The position numbers and the translations under genes were made by a program. From Nelumbo lutea (taxonomy: Eukaryota > Streptophyta > Magnoliopsida > Proteales > Nelumbonaceae): a DNA stretch of 64,000 nt. The notes under the pieces are model-generated. The model was not told the DNA's origin, made no database searches, and saw only the letters and a list, made by a program, of their open reading frames with translations. The stretch lies in assembly GCA_022828595.1 (NCBI GenBank), contig JAKGHH010000003.1, forward strand, positions 105,547,583 to 105,611,582. The letters run 5' to 3'. This document shows positions 34,490 to 45,385 of the stretch, in pieces (position 1 is the first letter of the stretch; every line of letters begins with the position of its first letter).

Positions 34490-34785
34490 TTAGGGGACGA
34501 ATGCAACAGGGGAAGTGTAAGTAAATTTGGAGCGGAATATCCTTGCTGTCAAAGGCCTTGAGTGGCAGCTGTAGAGGTTAATTTGTTGGTCATCTAAGGT
34601 GCGAACTTGGACCCAACATCCCCAATCCATTTCTGGCCATCACTATATGTTGATTCCAAGGTAGGGCCACAATTCAAGAGGATTTTGTCCATTGGAACGC
34701 ATGGATCAGCCGTAGATATCAGATGGAATAGGAACAAGAGACGCAAGGAAATGAATATAAGATGAATCCAATTGGTTTTCTTCAT
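34490..34785 (-). pseudogene. Truncated FERONIA/CrRLK1L-type receptor kinase N-terminus
   Basis: From the Met at 34785 the frame has a signal-peptide-like stretch (IFISLRLLFLFHLISTA), then DPCVPMDKILLNCGP, ESTYSDGQKWIGDVGSKFAP and a stop at 34596-34594. Past the stop STAATQ, and in another frame TARIFRSKFTYTSPV, continue the first malectin-like domain until about 34490, where similarity ends. Full proteins have two malectin domains, a membrane helix and a kinase domain; none of these follow. The family is a plant cell-surface receptor class. This is a truncated, frame-broken copy, about 100 residues of a usual ~850. Confidence 0.8.
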
Positions 34786-34819
34786 TTCCAAACCAATGGG
34801 AAGGACGGAAAGATGCACT

Positions 34820-36218
34820 TACAAGAACTTACCCAAAGAGATTATTTGATCCGCAGGGTGATAGTTCTAGACTGGAGAGTATGATTAAACACTCCTCCCT
34901 TGAGGGAAAAAAGTCCAACCTTCAATGGATTAGGCAGATATACCAGGGATTTAACTGATAAATCCATAAACAATTTGACCCAACCAACCAATAAAGTGAG
35001 ATTTGATAGAAGAAACAATTTCCAAGCTTAAACCTATAATGAATCAACAGAACATTATGCTTTTCAAAGGCCAAAGCAGCGTAAACCTACAATGAAAAAA
35101 ACTCAGGAATTCCTAATTTCATCACACTATATACATTATATTGAAATCAAAAATTGAAAATTAAAATTGAGAAAGTTTAGAAAGAACAAAGAAACTCACC
35201 TCTTCTTCCTCCTGTGCTTTCTATGTTCTATGAGAATCACTTTCCAAGAAACTATATTTATAGAATCCATCCATGAGCAAACATTTATCAATTGCAGAGG
35301 TAACTACACGTAGAAGGCAGAAAAGGTATGCGCACCATCGTGGTTTGGTTATAAACATGAACAGACAAAGGACCATCATCATAGGATTACGGACACGAAC
35401 AGAAAAAGCACACGAGATCACTAAGAAGCGTGAGAAGCACAGAGGATTCAATTTTCATTTCAATACATATACCCTTCCCCTCCCCTGAGTGGCGGTGCTA
35501 TTAATTAACCAATCGTCCAATCAATTTCCAAACTTCGGTTACAAAACAATCATCAAATTTTGATAAAAATACGATTTTGCTTGTTTTGATTGAGCTCAAA
35601 TGCCAGATTGACCCATAATAAATTTTTGAACTTTAGTTGTAGCACAATCAATAAGAATTGATCCAAAACCACCATGTTTGCTTTTGATCAAGCTCCGATG
35701 CCAGGTTGATCGATAATTAATTTTTAAACTTCAATAATTTTGCTTCGTTTTATTCAGATGGAATGAATGTTGCATGCCTGAAAATCATTTTTTGTTACAA
35801 TACGCATTAAAACAATATCAACAGAAACTTAAAACTCATCTTTTTTTTTTTCAATTTAATTAAAGAAAGCATATATTACTTATTTGCCCTCAATTCTATA
35901 TTAATAAATGTATACATGCAGGGGTAAATTTTGTCCTCAAAAAATTCTGAGGACATTTGTGCCTTTTTTAAGTAGTATAGATTTAAAAGAGAATTTTTTT
36001 TCATCAATTATTTTCTCTAATTTTCTCTCAACATGCCCGCCCGTATGACCCGAATAAGGATATAAGGATCCATTGGAATATCTTCCCATGACGCCTAACG
36101 TCGCTCATAACTCATAACAACCATTCTCCACATTTTGTGTGCATGGTGACGTGGGGCGTTATTATTGGTTAGACAACTCCTAACTCCTAACACATTCAGC
36201 TAATCTAGAGTCTTTTTT
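34820..36218. other. Intergenic, nothing recognised
   Basis: May include the former promoter of the receptor-kinase fragment. Two imperfect ~60-bp repeats (GATTGAGCTCAAATGCCAG... near 35588 and GATCAAGCTCCGATGCCAG... near 35686) are visible. Confidence 0.45.
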
Positions 36219-36767
36219 AAGGGAAAATTCCCGATTAGTACCCTATACTTTGGGCCTAGTGTTACTTTGGTCCCCAAATTTAAAATGCGACAATCCAGTA
36301 CTTGAACTTACAAAATGTGTCAATTTAGTACCTACTGTTAACCAGTTGTTAAATGGCATTTGAAAAAGACACAAATGCCCTTCAAGTGTCATCTAATTTT
36401 CTTTATCAATCATTCGATCATCGACAAATAATTAACTGTTCTAAATTCTTGCCTCTTTTATTTAAGAAAGTTGGGGTCCAAAATGTCCATTAAGACATGA
36501 CCCCAATTTTTTTGAATAGAAGTAGGGACTTGGGAGTGTTAATTTCTTGTCAGCGTTTGGATGGTTGATAAAAAAAATTAGATGACACTTGAAAGGCATT
36601 TGTGTCTTTTTTAAATACCACTTAACAACTGATTAACAGTTGATCAATGCTAAGTATTGGATTGACACATTTTGAAAATTTAGATACTGAATTGTTGCAT
36701 TTTAAAATTCCTATACCAAAATGACATAGGCCCAAAATACAGGGTACTAACTAGGAATTTCGCCTTT
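36219..36767. mobile_element. Foldback (MULE-type) MITE with long inverted repeats
   Basis: The first ~200 bp (GATTAGTACCCTATACTTTG...; GTGTCATCTAATTTTCTTT) are mirrored in inverted form by the last ~200 bp (CTTGAAAGGCATTTGTGTC...; AAAATACAGGGTACTAACTA). A ~140-bp core separates them. The T-rich flanks (CTTTTTTAA, CTTTTGTTTTAA) could be an imperfect 9-10-bp duplication as in Mutator-like elements. It lies ~570 bp upstream of the helicase start codon. Confidence 0.8.
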
Positions 36768-36804
36768 TGTTTTAACGAACCCATGTTCGATAAAAGTTCC
36801 AAAA

Positions 36805-37341
36805 ATGTCGAGCCTCGTGGGAAACTGGGTTTGCGTGGGTTTATTTGGCCAACTTCCAGTGGGCCCTTTTGTAGCCCATGAATCTTCATTGCATAGCATA
36901 GGCCCATCGTGGGTAGGGATATGTCGGTCCAGATTTCAGGTTGTTCTATCCTTCATTCCTTCTTGCCGGAGCAATCCAAAGGCACGTTTTGAACGGTTGA
37001 TGACATATCATACTGGGCCGTCGAGGCCCAGGCCCACAAGACCATGACACGACGCTGGGCGGCTGGGCCTGGGACGAAGGAACCGAGATATAGGGTGGGA
37101 CCCACATTTCTTGCTAGCGGGGGAAAAGAATGTGCGCATGACGCATCGCGCGTACTGCGGACTTCAGTGTATAGTACAGTGCTCCTTACCTATTGGACCA
37201 GAAAAAGAAAAAAGAAAGAAAGGCGGGAGATGTCCCTTGCAGAAGTAAATCTCTCTGTCCTTACTCCTTTATACCGTTGCTTCCTTTCTCCTCACCCTGT
37301 TGTAGCAGAGGAAAGGAGAAGGACATCGGAAGTATTCATCA
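36805..37341 (+). promoter_or_regulatory. Promoter and 5' UTR of the DExH helicase gene
   Basis: At least six TGGGCC or GGCCCA (site-II-type) motifs between 36850 and 37070, a reversed CCAAT (ATTGG) at about 37192, and a pyrimidine-rich stretch before the ATG at 37342. Site-II motifs are typical of plant housekeeping genes. No clear TATA box. The transcription start was not identified. Confidence 0.5.
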
Positions 37342-37498
37342 ATGGCGTCTTCTCCAACTTCTTCGTGTTCTTCTTCGTATCATTCTCCGTTGTCTTCCTC
37401 TCCTTTCTCATCTCTTCCAATTATGGCTCTCAAAGATAAGATTGTTGAGAAGGTTATGGATAATCGCGTAACGTTGATCGTTGGAGAGACTGGTTGCG
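37342..37498 (+). CDS. DExH helicase exon 1
   Basis: ATG at 37342 with 52 codons plus one base. A Ser-rich start (MASSPTSSCSSSYHSPLSS) is followed by PIMALKDKIVEKVMDNRVTL and IVGETGC, the first part of Walker A. It ends at the donor G|GTACTC (phase 1), so the GKS of the P-loop comes from exon 2. No upstream in-frame ATG is preferred. Confidence 0.9.
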
Positions 37499-38350
37499 GT
37501 ACTCCACTCTAATACCTTGTGCATTTTCAGTCTCCATGACGTTGGTTTTGTGTAGGACTAATAATATCTGACGATCATCTCACAGTGGGGTAGCTTTTGG
37601 GGGGCAAGTATAAGCAGGGCAATGTTTTTGAAAATATTGTCTGAGAGGGGTGGTCAATGTGGAATACTTTATAAGTGTATATGCTTTATAGAGTATACAG
37701 TGCTTTCATGCATGAAGGGGTTTTATCTTATTCATTGATTGACATTAATAGTCAGTAGTCACAGAAGTAATATAATGTTCTGCCTCGTTGAGTAATTGAA
37801 AACTTTCTTAAGTTCTTGTGACCTTTTTACCACAATATGTACTACCTTGTGTTGTTTAATTTATCAATAAAATTCTTATGCTCTAGTTGGTTCCTGCATT
37901 CTCTTCTGTGAACTTAGTGGGTTTATTTTCTTAGAAATCTATTATTCAATTGCACTCACTTACCCCTATTAATAAATAGGTTTTCCCTGTATTTTAATCT
38001 GTAGAGAACACTAATGTGGACCCCACATAATCTAAACAAGTGTCAAAAGTATTACTTTCTCTAAGTGGAATAGGTGATCAAAATGTTTGTTATACCAGCC
38101 TTAACCATATAAATTGAAGACAAATTATGTGATAATTAAGGCTTGGGTAGAGCCTGAGTTGGAAGCATAAGCGGTGCTAATTATGTGTGGTTGGATATCT
38201 TGTGAGTTGTGTCTAGTGTTGTGCAAATTTGTTTAATGCGTTGAATTAAACATATTTGACTTTCAATTTCTTGTACCATATGTTTCATTTAAATCTTGAA
38301 TGATCATTTAAGATTGGGGGCTAGATTAGAATGAATAATATATGAGGTGA
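37499..38350 (+). other. Intron 1, unoccupied 5' part
   Basis: AT-rich intron sequence without recognised elements, leading to the first LTR element at 38351. Confidence 0.6.
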
Positions 38351-38793
38351 TGTAACCGTTTCTGGTCACGTACCAATTTTTTGTGATGTATCAATTTTTT
38401 TGGCTAAGTGCCTCGTCATTTGACCTGCTCCCAGGAGAGGATGGTGGAGCTCCCTAGTGGTGAACTGCCTGGGGGGAGAGCTATGCCGAACTCCTTGATG
38501 GCGAACTGCCTGGGGGGAGAGCTATGCCGAGCTCCCTGATGGCGAACTGCCTGGGGGGAGAGTTATGTTGAGTTGCTTGTGGCAAGCTCTGCCAAGCTGC
38601 CTGTGGCGAGCTATGGCAGGCTTTGCCGAACTGCCTGTGGCGAGCTATGGCAGGCTTTGCCGAACTGCCTGTGGAGAGCTATGCCGAGCTACCCGAGCTG
38701 CCCGAGCTGCCCAGTTTTTCAAGAGGCTGCACTTGTCTTGCATGAGGTGCCAGGTGTCACAATTTTACTAGAGGGCCAAATCCGCTCTCATCA
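38351..38793 (-). repeat. Element A 3' LTR (shortened)
   Basis: 443 bp. Contains ~36-40-bp internal repeats (GGCGAACTGCCTGGGGGGAG; GAGCTATGGCAGGCTTTGCC). Compared with the other LTR, the central part is missing. Confidence 0.8.
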
Positions 38794-39020
38794 TTTGCCC
38801 CCCACTCCTGAGATGAGAGTAATTTAGCGAAGGGAGTAGATTTCTTCTTTTGGCCCATAAGTCGACGAGCTAGTAAGTGCTGATCCAATTCCTTAGGCTT
38901 TGGGAGCTGCCTGTATGTGGCGAGCTGCCTGCAAGTGGCGAGCTACCTGCAAGGTGAGGAGGTCTCCGCCAGTTCAGTAGTATAGCCCTTAGGCTCTAGG
39001 GGCAACTTATAGTTCACTTT

Positions 39021-39770
39021 TGCTAATTTATGATGAGGAAGCGACTGGGTATTTAGCAATAATGTGGCCCGTAGCGACTCGTAGTCTACTCTTCTTGACT
39101 TTGCCCATGCCGAAGAGGCGATTGGGTCTTAAGTAGTATTGTGGCCCGTAGGCTTTGGGAGCAACTTGTAGTCCACTCTTCTTTGACTTTGCCCGTGTCG
39201 AAGAGGCGACTGGGTCTTAAGTAGTAATGTGGCTCGTAGGCTTTGGGAGTGACTCATAGTCCACTCCTTTTTGACTTTGCTCGTGCCGAAGAGGCGACTT
39301 GGTCTTAAGTAATAATGTGGCCCGTAGGCTTTGGGAGCGACTCGTAGTCCACTCTTTTTTGACTTTGCCCGTGCCGAAGAGGCGACTGGGTCTTAAGTAG
39401 TAATGTGGCCCGTAGGCTTTGGGAGCGACTCGTAGTCCACTCCTTTTTGACTTTGCCCGTGCCGAAGAGGCGACTGGGTCTTAAGTAGTAATGTGGCCCG
39501 TAGGCTTTGGGAGCGACTCATAGTCCACTCTTTTTTGACTTTGCCCGTGCCGAAGAGGCGACTGGGTCTTAAGTAGTAATGTGGCCCGTAGGCTTTGGGA
39601 GCGACTCATAGTCCACTCTTTTTTGACTTTGCCTATGCCGAAGAGGTGACTGGGTCTTAAGTAGTAATGTGGCCCGTAGGCTTTGGGAGCGACTCATAGT
39701 CCACTCTTTTTTGACTTTGCCCGTGCCGAAGAGGCGACTGGGTCTTAAGCAGTAATGTGGCCCGTAGGCT
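39021..39770. repeat. 88-bp minisatellite, about 8.5 units
   Basis: The GCCGAAGAGG marker occurs at 39109, 39197 (as GTCG), 39285, 39373, 39461, 39549, 39637 and 39725, always 88 bp apart, with few differences between units. It lies in the interior of element A. Two diverged related units occur in element B near 42690-42900. Confidence 0.95.
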
Positions 39771-40222
39771 TTGCCTGTGAGGTGCCGAGCTGACCAGGTG
39801 CCGAGCTACCCGTGATTGCACCGCATCAGTCTTGTAATGCTGGTCACCCACTCCTACAAGAAGCTACTAGGAGCTCGACCTTCGGGGGCAGCACTACTAA
39901 CTTTAGGTCACCAGCTCACACGGTAGCCTTGGAAGGCTCAACCAGCAAGGGTGCCTATGTAGTATGTTGGCCGCCAACTCCCACGGAAGCCATGGAGAGC
40001 TCATCTTTGTAGAGGGGACCTTGTGGAGAGGACTGATGAGGTTTTATCTGAATTGAAAGTTGGTAGAGCTACTTAGTCTACTGGCTTCCTGCATAGTCTT
40101 TGAGTTCATAAAAGATGTAACTTATAAAGCGAGAGCTTCGATTTTTAAAAAATGAAGACTTAACTTTCTAGGAGAAGAGGACTAAGCTTCGGTAGGATGA
40201 GAACTTAGCTTTTTGTAGCGTG

Positions 40223-40245
40223 TTCCCACAGACGGCGCCAATTAA
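40223..40245 (-). other. Element A primer binding site
   Basis: On the minus strand TTGGCGCCGTCTGTGGGAA follows the LTR end after a few bases. TGGCGCCG-type sites are used by many plant gypsy elements. Confidence 0.75.
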
Positions 40246-41373
40246 TGTAACCGTTTCTGGTCACGTACCAATTTTTTTTGATGTATCAATTTTTTTTGGC
40301 TAAGTGCCTCGCCATTTGACCTACTCCCATGAGAGGATGGTGGAGCTCCCTGGGGGGAGAGCTATGTCGAGCTGCCCGAGCTATGCCAAGCTCCCTGATA
40401 GCGAACTGCCTGGGGGAGAGCTATGCCAAGCTGCCCGAACTATGCCGAGCTGGGGAGAGCTATGCCGAGCTCCCTGATGGTGAGCTACCTTGGTGGACTC
40501 GTCATTTGTTCTGCTCCTAGGCGACATGTGACTTAGAGAATGGTGGAGCTCCCTGGTGCAGCGCAACCCGACTACTCTCTGCATGAGGTGATCTTCTCTC
40601 CTTCGTAGGTAGTGGGAGTTGAGGGACTTGCGAGAACTCCATCTTTTCCTCCTCTTTGTAGGCAGCGGGAGCTGAGGGACCTGCAAGAACTGAATTAGAG
40701 GACCCAGGGGTATTTTCCCGGCGGGGACTCTCCGATGCCTAAGTTATTATTCTGATTGTAGGGAGCTTGGAGAGAAATGAGAGAGCTAGAGAGCAGGGAT
40801 TACCTCCATTTTTCCATTCTCTCCCCCTTGTCTTTGGGGGTCGGAGTCCTTATATTGTGGTGTCCTGTCAAATCAGGCGTAACAACCTCTGTCAAGTCAA
40901 GCATAACCGCCTCTATCTCTCTGCCGCAGCCGTTACTGCCAGAGCTGAAGTGGCAGGTGCAGGCAGCTATTGCAGAGTACGGCTCTGCCAGGCAAGGGAC
41001 AACTCTCAGGGCTGGCAGGCACGGTGCCGCCTGGCGAGAGACGTGGGCGTAGGTCTCCGAATCTGTTAGGTACGGTTGTCAGGCATGTGATCTTCCTGCG
41101 ATATGCCGAATTGCTCTTCTGTACCGAGCTACCCTGCAAGTGGTGAGCTGCCTGGGGGGGGGGGGAGCTATGCCGAGCTCCTTGAGCTATGCGGAGCTGC
41201 TTGTGGCAAGCTTTGCCGAGCTGCCTGTGGCGAGCTATGGTAGGCTCTGCCGAATTGCCTATGGCGAGCTACGCCGAGCTGCCCGAGCTGCCCAGTTGTC
41301 AAGAGGCTGCACTTGGCTTGCATGAGGTGCCAGGTGTCACAATTTCACTGGAGGGCCAAATCCGCCCTCATCA
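40246..41373 (-). repeat. Element A 5' LTR
   Basis: 1128 bp. The minus strand has an ATATAAGG box near 40855. Its right edge touches element B with no spacer. Confidence 0.8.
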
Positions 41374-41563
41374 GAATCAAATTTTGGGCTAAGTACCTCG
41401 TCATTTGGTCTGCTTCCAAGTGGTCGATGACTCAAAGGCCGAAGTGGAGAATTTTGCTAGGTGAGGACCTGGATGCCGAGCTGACCAGGCCGAGCTGGGA
41501 GTGGACTAGGTGCCGAGATGGGGGCAGACTGACTGGGCCGAGTTGACCAGACCAAGCTGGGGT

Positions 41564-41775
41564 AGATCAAGTGCCGAGTTGACTAGGGGAAAGATCAGGT
41601 GCCGAGCTGACCAGGGGGCAGATCAGGTGCCGAGCTGACCACGGGGCAGATCAGGTGCTGAGATGACCAGGGGACAGATCAGGTGCCGAGCTGACCAGGG
41701 GGCAGATCGGGTGCCGAGCTGACCAGGGGGCAGATCGGGTGCCGAGCTGACCAGGGGGCAGATCGGGTGCCGAGT
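41564..41775. repeat. 29-bp tandem array in element B 3' LTR
   Basis: About 7 units of the pattern CAGATCGGGTGCCGAGCTGA + CCAGGGGG. The other LTR has about one unit at 43545-43573. Confidence 0.92.
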
Positions 41776-42280
41776 TGACTGGGCCAAGCTGGATTGATTG
41801 TTGAGCTTTGCAGTTCTTTGGAGACCTGCAAGGAATCAATGTCAGAGGACCCGGGGTGACTAACCCAGCGAGGTCGCTTCGATGATTAAGTTAGTACTCT
41901 CATAGTAGATTGCGAGCTTAAAAATCACAAAGTATGAGAGCTAGAATGTGCTTACTTGCCCCCCCCATGTCATTGGGGTTGGTGCCTTTATATAGGCATT
42001 GTTTGGCGTGGGCTTCATGCACCATAATCGGGATTTCCGAGAGGTCGCCTAAGTGGTCCGAGATTCCCGGAGGCAACCGCCATGCACGTTGACCATCCTC
42101 CGGAACGTTCGATATGTGGGATAACTTCCAAGGATCGTGGGAGTGTTGGAATATGCATGCCGAATTTGTCAGCGAGCACATCTCGTAGGTCGCCACCTGG
42201 ACCTCAATCGGCTAGTGATGAGGTGTTGCAGGTTGGTCCTGGACGAGGTGCTTCTAGCCGACTTGAATTGTGGTCGAGGT

Positions 42281-42466
42281 CGCCAGTTCGGTGCATGTGC
42301 CAGGTCGTCAGTTCGGCGCTTGTGCTGGGTCGCCAGTTCGGTGCATGTGCCAGGTCGTCAGTTCGGCGCTTGTGCTGGGTCGCCAGGTTGGCGCCTGTGC
42401 CGGGTCGCCAGGTCGGTGCCTGTGCCGGGTCGCCAGTTAGGCGCCTGTGCCGGGTCGCCAGGTCGG
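42281..42466. repeat. 25-bp tandem array in element B 3' LTR
   Basis: About 7.4 units of CGCCAGGTCGGTGCCTGTGC + CGGGT. The other LTR has about 4.4 units at 44113-44222. Confidence 0.92.
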
Positions 42467-43364
42467 GACACCATCATCTTGACTAAGTTGTTGCCTAGGT
42501 GTCACAGTGTCATTGGAGGGCCAAATCTGCCCTCATCAATTCCCCCCCCACTCTCGAGCTGAAAGTAACTCGGCGAAGGGAGTAGATTGCTCCTTTTGGC
42601 CTGGAATGACTAATTCGATGAGCTTGTAAGTGTCAATCCAATTTGCTTCTCAAGTTGGAAGAGTTCAAGTGTTTGCAGCCTTGGGGTCTAGTAATGACTC
42701 GCAGTCCACTCTCCTTACCTTTGATTTTGCCCATGCCGAAGAGGCGAATGGGTCTTATGTGGCTCTGAGGTCTTTTATCAGCTCGGTACTTTAGCCATTG
42801 GGCTCTGGGAGCGACTCGCAGTCCACTCTCCTTATCCTCGATTTTGCCCATGCTGAAGAGGCGACTGGGTCTTATGTGGTGCTGAGGTCTTTTATCAACT
42901 CAGCACTTTAGAGCTATGGTTGTGCTGCATCAGCCTCGTTAGTGATGCCGATCATCCATTCCTACAAGAAGCTACTGGGAGATCGAGCTGCTGGGGGCAA
43001 CACTACTGACTTTAGGTCACCAGCTCGCACGGGAGCCTTGGAAGGCTCGACCGACATGGGCGTTAGTGCAGTCCATTGGCCGCCAACTCCCACGGAAGCC
43101 ACGAAGAGCTCATCTTGTAGAGGGTGCCTCGTGAAGAGGGCTGATGAGGCTTTATCCGAGTTGAAATAAAGTCGGCAGAGTTGCTTAGTCTGTTGGCCAT
43201 CAACTTCCTGCTTAGTCTTTGAGTTCATAAAAAATGGAATTTAGAAAGTGAGAGCTTTAGTTTCTAAAAGGTGAGCACTTGGCTTTCTAGAAGAAGAGGA
43301 CTTAGCCTTTCAGAAGATGAGAGCTCAGCTTTTTGTAGCGTTTCCTACAGACGACGCCAATTGA

Positions 43365-44296
43365 TGAATCAATTTTTGGGCTAAGTACCTCGTCATTTGA
43401 TCTGCTTTCAAGTGGCTGATGACTCAGAGGCCGAAGTGGAGAATTTTGTTGGGTGAGGACCTGGATGCCGAGCTGACCAGGTTGAGCTGGGAGTGGACTA
43501 GGTGTCGAGTTGGGGGCAGACTGACTGGGTCGAGCTGACCGGGGGGCAGATCAGGTGCCGAGTTGATTGGGCCAAGTTGGATTGATTGTTGAGTTTCACA
43601 GTTCTTTGGAGACCTGCAAGGAATCAATGTCAGAGGACCCGGAGTGACTAACTCGACGAGGTCGCTCCGATGATTAAGTTAGTACTCTCATAGTAGATTG
43701 CAAGCTAAAAAATCACAAAGTATGAGAGCTAGAATGTGCTTACTTGCCCCTCCATGTCATTGGGGTTGGTGCCTTTATATAGGCATTGTTTGGCGTGGGC
43801 TTCACGCACCATAATCGGGATTCCGAGGTCGCCTAAGTGGTATGAGATTCCCGGAGGCAACCGCCATGCACGTTGACCATCCTCCGGAATGTTCGATACT
43901 TGGGATAACTTCCAAGGATCTTGGGAGTGTTGGAATATGCATGCCGAATTTGTCGGTGAGCACTTCTCGCAGGTCGCCATCTGGACCTCAATCAAGTTGG
44001 CACGCCCTCGAGGGAGGTTACTCCTTGCGTCGAGGTCATTTCGGCTAGTGATGAGGTGTTGCAGGTCAGTCCTGGACGAGGTGCTTCTAGCCGACCTGAA
44101 TTGTGGTCGAAGTCGCCAGTTCAACGCCTGTGCCAGGTCGTCAGTTCGGTGCCTGTGCCGGGTCGCCAGGTCGGTGCCTGTGCCAGGTCGCCAGGTCGGC
44201 GCCTGTGCCGGGTTGCCAGGTCGGGACACCATCATCTTGACTAAGTTGTTGCCTAGGTGTCAAAATGTCATTGGAGGGCCAAATCTGCCCTCATCA
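43365..44296 (-). repeat. Element B 5' LTR
   Basis: 932 bp, TGAATCAATT to CTCATCA on the plus strand, with about one 29-bp unit and 4.4 25-bp units. Flanked on the right by CTAGC. Confidence 0.8.
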
Positions 44297-44614
44297 CTAG
44301 CAAACAGCCCAATGATGCAATGATACCTTTTTAACCAAACTAAACGATAAGCAAGTATATTGAATTATCCCATTCTTTGGGTTACCAATTTTCTTTCTTC
44401 AAAAGGAAGTTAAAAATGAAAAAAGTGAAAAAGAATTAAAAAGGGGACAGACCCCATGCCATCATATTGTTCTCTAGGAAGAAGAGAGCATTATCTCCTC
44501 CCAAACCCCTTTCATACCAGATTCTCAGACCATGGAAAACATAAATTTTCATTTATTTTTTATCAGCAACTTAGAAAATGAATTAGTTAAGCAAATAATG
44601 AAGCACAACAAGAA

Positions 44615-45385
44615 GGAATGGAATTGGATTATTTCTTTGTTTGGGTGCAGGTGGTCCTTACCAGAGGAGGTTAACATGCTGTTTCATCCTTCTACGTTTA
44701 CATGGCCAAAAAAGAGGGGAAGAATTATGTGTAGGTGTGTTAGAGCAGCCTTGGTTTGGACTGTTTGGGAAGAGTTGAATGCAAGAGTCTTCTCTAATAA
44801 GGAAAGAAGCAAGGAAAAAATAAGGGATTGTGTGATGGTTAGAGTGATTCGTTGGATCAAATCTTTGGACCTGTTTTCTCAAATTTCTCCTGACGACTTA
44901 TGGAGGAACTGGGAAGGTGTTGCAAGAAGCTCTTCTAGAATGCAAATTAATAGCCTTGTTTTCTGGTCCGCTAGGGTATGGGGATTCTCTCAAGGCAGAA
45001 TTGCTTGCAGCCTTACAAGGAGCACAGATTGCAAATGAGCTGAGCATTACCAATTTTGGTGAAGGGGATTCAAAATTGGTGGTGGGTTGGTTAAAGGATC
45101 CAGAATTTGTGATATGGTGCTACAGGGATGTATTAAAAAAGTTTTTATGGATCACCAAGAATATGAATTTGAAGATACAATGGGTGGGGAGATCAGCAAA
45201 CAGATTAGCTGATACTCTAGCCAAGCAAGGGGTGAATAGACAATCTTTGTTTTGGTTCACTTGTAATTTCTCTGTTTTGTTTATAAAGAGGTAGCATCTC
45301 GTGCCTCTCTAAGGGATGCTTGTAATGATTATATATTTTCAGAATGAATGAAATTTAATTTCACTTATCAAAAAAAAAAAAAAAA
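44615..45385 (+). mobile_element. 5'-truncated plus-strand LINE nested in the minus-strand LINE
   Basis: Starts just after AGCACAACAAGAAG (44602-44614) and ends in an A-run followed by the same sequence (45386-45398), a clear 13-15-bp target duplication. It encodes WNWIISLFGCRWSLPEEV and CRCVRAALVWTVWEE, then an RNase H domain whose N-terminal part (the FDGSxxGNPG strand) is deleted. ALQGAQIANELSI, EGDSKLVVGWL and VGRSANRLADTLAKQG remain, in two frames (44532-45038 and 44917-45294). Confidence 0.88.

Larger units (their letters stand above)
38351..41373 (-). mobile_element. Non-autonomous gypsy-type LTR element A
   Basis: Direct terminal repeats at 38351-38793 and 40246-41373, both running TGTAACCG...CTCATCA on the plus strand. 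On the minus strand the element starts TGATGAGGG. Just after its 5' LTR (the right one) is a PBS TTGGCGCCGTCTGTGGGAA (40223-40241), and before its 3' LTR is a purine tract (AGGAGTGGGGGGCAAA, 38794-38812). These fix the orientation as minus. The 1.45-kb interior has no gag or pol frame; it holds an 88-bp tandem array. The left LTR lacks ~680 bp present in the right one, including the TATA region. Confidence 0.85.
41374..42538 (-). repeat. Element B 3' LTR
   Basis: 1165 bp, with about seven 29-bp units and seven and a half 25-bp units, and a ~48-bp deletion near 42203 relative to the other LTR. Confidence 0.8.
41374..44296 (-). mobile_element. Non-autonomous gypsy-type LTR element B
   Basis: Same family as A. 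LTRs at 41374-42538 and 43365-44296 (plus strand ...GAATCAA to CTCATCA). PBS-like TTGGCGTCGTCTGTAGG on the minus strand at 43340-43362; purine tract at 42539-42560. The 826-bp interior has no coding frame. A CCTATATAAAGG TATA box on the minus strand sits near 43773-43784 and again near 41990 in the other LTR. The left LTR starts directly at the end of element A and lacks its own TG. Confidence 0.83.

Noticed and set aside
39021..39770. CRISPR-like regular array
   Set aside because: Units are contiguous 88-bp repeats with no unique spacers, inside a plant LTR element.
42082..42562. Long repetitive open frames (also 43729-44323)
   Set aside because: Produced by GC-rich 25-bp tandem repeats; different frames of the same repeat are all open and none resembles a protein family.
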